Of a stretch of DNA of 6,274 bases, positions 5,015 to 6,274 are shown in pieces. The stretch comes from Rickettsiales bacterium (lineage in GTDB: Bacteria > Pseudomonadota > Alphaproteobacteria > Rickettsiales > Deianiraeaceae), in assembly GCA_017477855.1 (NCBI GenBank), contig JAFUUN010000053.1, positions 1 through 6,274 on the forward strand. Direction: 5' to 3'. Position 1 is the stretch's first letter, and every line of letters starts with the position of its first letter. The notes beneath the pieces were generated by a model. The model did not search any database. It saw nothing but the letters and a program-made list of their open reading frames with translations, and was not told the DNA's origin. The position numbers were made by a program, and so were the translations under genes.

Positions 5015-6274
5015 ATGGCACAGTCGAAAATTGAACTTATCCTTGAAATGAAGGAACGCATCAAAACCAACCTAACCAAGGCGAAAGATGCGGTCAGTCA
5101 GTCCACCAAGGATATGCAGGATAAATTGAACCACTTGAAGGGCACCTTCGTCAATGCCTTTGCCGAGATGCGGAAAGAGATTCCAATTTTCGACAAAGCC
5201 ATCCGTATGCTCAAAAACCCGATTGCCTTAGCCGTAAGCGCGTTTGCTGCGCTGCGTGCAGGAATAGGGAAACTGAATGAGTTCGCGGCGCAGTCCAGAG
5301 AACTATACAATGCACAAGCCGAAGCAGAAACCAAACTGGCTGCCGTCATGCGCAATACAATGGGCGCACGAGCGGATGAAATAAACAGCATCAAAGCACT
5401 CGCCTCCGAACAGCAACGCCTTGGTGTCATTGGTGATGAAGTGCAGCTTGCCGGTGCACAGGAACTCAGCACCTACCTTACCAAAGCCGACAATCTCAAA
5501 AAGCTTATGCCGGTGATGAATGACATGGTGGCACAGCAATATGGCTTGAATGCAACACAGGAACAGGCTACATCCATCGCTACCATGATGGGTAAGGTCA
5601 TGGATGGTCAGGTTGGCGCACTCTCCAGATATGGCTATAAGTTTGATGAAGCGCAGGAAAAGATTCTCAAATTCGGTACCGAAGAAGAACGTGCCGCCAC
5701 ACTCGCAGATGTAGTGTCTGCATCCGTTGGTGGTGTGAATGCCGCCTTAGCACAAACACCAGAAGGTGCTCTCAAACAATATGAGAATAACTTGGGCGAC
5801 TTGCAAGAACGGTTCGGTGGCCTCTTTACTGCCATTTCAGCTGCATGGCTACCCGTCCGCAATGCTATAATGTCCGGGTGGGAACGCGTGGTGACTGTCT
5901 TTGAACGAAACAAAGACCGCATCATTTCCGCGGTCAGCACCATCGCTAATTTCATCGGCTCTGCTATTAGTGGTGTCTTTACGGTGCTTGGTTGGATAAA
6001 GAATGCTTTTGCCTTTATGTACGAATGGCGCGAAGTCATCTACGGCGTAGCTGGAGCCTTTATCCTCCTTAATGCAAAGATGATCATAACAACCACCATC
6101 ACAACTGCGCTGGCAATCAAAGAGGCTCTGCTGACAGCTGCACAATGGTTGCTAAATGTAGCCATGTCCGCAAACCCAATCGGCATCATCATTGTTGCCA
6201 TCGGTGCGCTCATCGGTGCCATTATTGCCTTGTGCCGCCGTTATGAGGGATGGACATCCGTCTGGAACGCAGTC
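5015..6274 (+). CDS. Phage tail tape measure protein (3' partial)
   Basis: The frame from the ATG at 5015 stays open for 420 codons to the window end, so the C-terminus is missing. Tape measure proteins set tail length, fill the tube and are expelled into the cell envelope. The first 60 residues are charged and helical, suggestive of coiled coil (KIELILEMKERIKTNLTKAKDAVSQSTKDM). Residues 90-260 are an Ala/Gln/Glu-rich helical region (QSRELYNAQAEAETKLAAVM; SYGYKFDEAQEKILKFGTEEE-like at 205-225) and contain a conserved tape-measure-like stretch around GDLQERFGGLFTAI (261-274). Hydrophobic segments follow at about 303-325, 341-362 and 386-405, the last being the ANPIGIIIVAIGALIGAI motif that is very typical of tape measure proteins. 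Most members exceed 700 residues, so much of it is probably to the right. It starts five bases after the preceding stop. Confidence 0.92.
   Translation, partial: MAQSKIELILEMKERIKTNLTKAKDAVSQSTKDMQDKLNHLKGTFVNAFAEMRKEIPIFDKAIRMLKNPIALAVSAFAALRAGIGKLNEFAAQSRELYNAQAEAETKLAAVMRNTMGARADEINSIKALASEQQRLGVIGDEVQLAGAQELSTYLTKADNLKKLMPVMNDMVAQQYGLNATQEQATSIATMMGKVMDGQVGALSRYGYKFDEAQEKILKFGTEEERAATLADVVSASVGGVNAALAQTPEGALKQYENNLGDLQERFGGLFTAISAAWLPVRNAIMSGWERVVTVFERNKDRIISAVSTIANFIGSAISGVFTVLGWIKNAFAFMYEWREVIYGVAGAFILLNAKMIITTTITTALAIKEALLTAAQWLLNVAMSANPIGIIIVAIGALIGAIIALCRRYEGWTSVWNAV

Overview
The window is part of the late (virion and lysis) region of a Mu-like, contractile-tailed temperate phage or prophage of a Bacteroidales host. 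The phage assignment rests on a DUF935/Mu gp29-type portal, a Mu F-like minor head protein, an OB-fold spike-like protein, a gp25-like baseplate protein, an amidase endolysin, a LysM-type tail protein and a tape measure protein, all on the + strand. The host is inferred from weak Shine-Dalgarno sequences, A-rich gene leaders, recognisable Bacteroides-phage protein flavour and one good Bacteroides-type promoter (TTTG-N20-TATCTTTG). No species can be named, and integration is not shown because no ends or attachment sites are in view.

Layout: portal, cut at the left edge (2-1102); a 65-bp junction with a slippery heptamer and a hairpin; Mu F-like head protein with a C-terminal nuclease-toxin-like domain (1168-2319); a 128-bp AT-rich gap holding a minus-strand promoter, a strong hairpin and a U-tract; spike-like protein (2448-3029); gp25-like wedge protein (3029-3310); amidase endolysin (3307-3723); holin-like membrane protein (3720-4064); an overlapping lipoprotein with a C-terminal membrane segment, a candidate unimolecular spanin (3910-4470); LysM-like tail protein (4467-4760); an unrecognised 78-aa basic protein (4773-5009); tape measure protein, cut at the right edge (5015-6274). 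From 3029 to 4470 every gene junction overlaps, so translation is probably coupled.

The portal and MuF protein belong to the head entrance; spike, gp25 and LysM proteins to the baseplate/tail tip; the tape measure sets tail length; the amidase, holin-like protein and spanin candidate form a complete Gram-negative lysis set placed inside the tail genes. No capsid, protease, sheath or tube gene is in view.

Most worth checking: (1) a possible -1 frameshift joining portal to MuF protein; (2) a toxin-like C-terminal domain on the MuF protein with no obvious partner beside it; (3) a compact divergent promoter-hairpin-U-tract unit just after that domain, a candidate small RNA; (4) the overlapping lysis genes with a candidate u-spanin.
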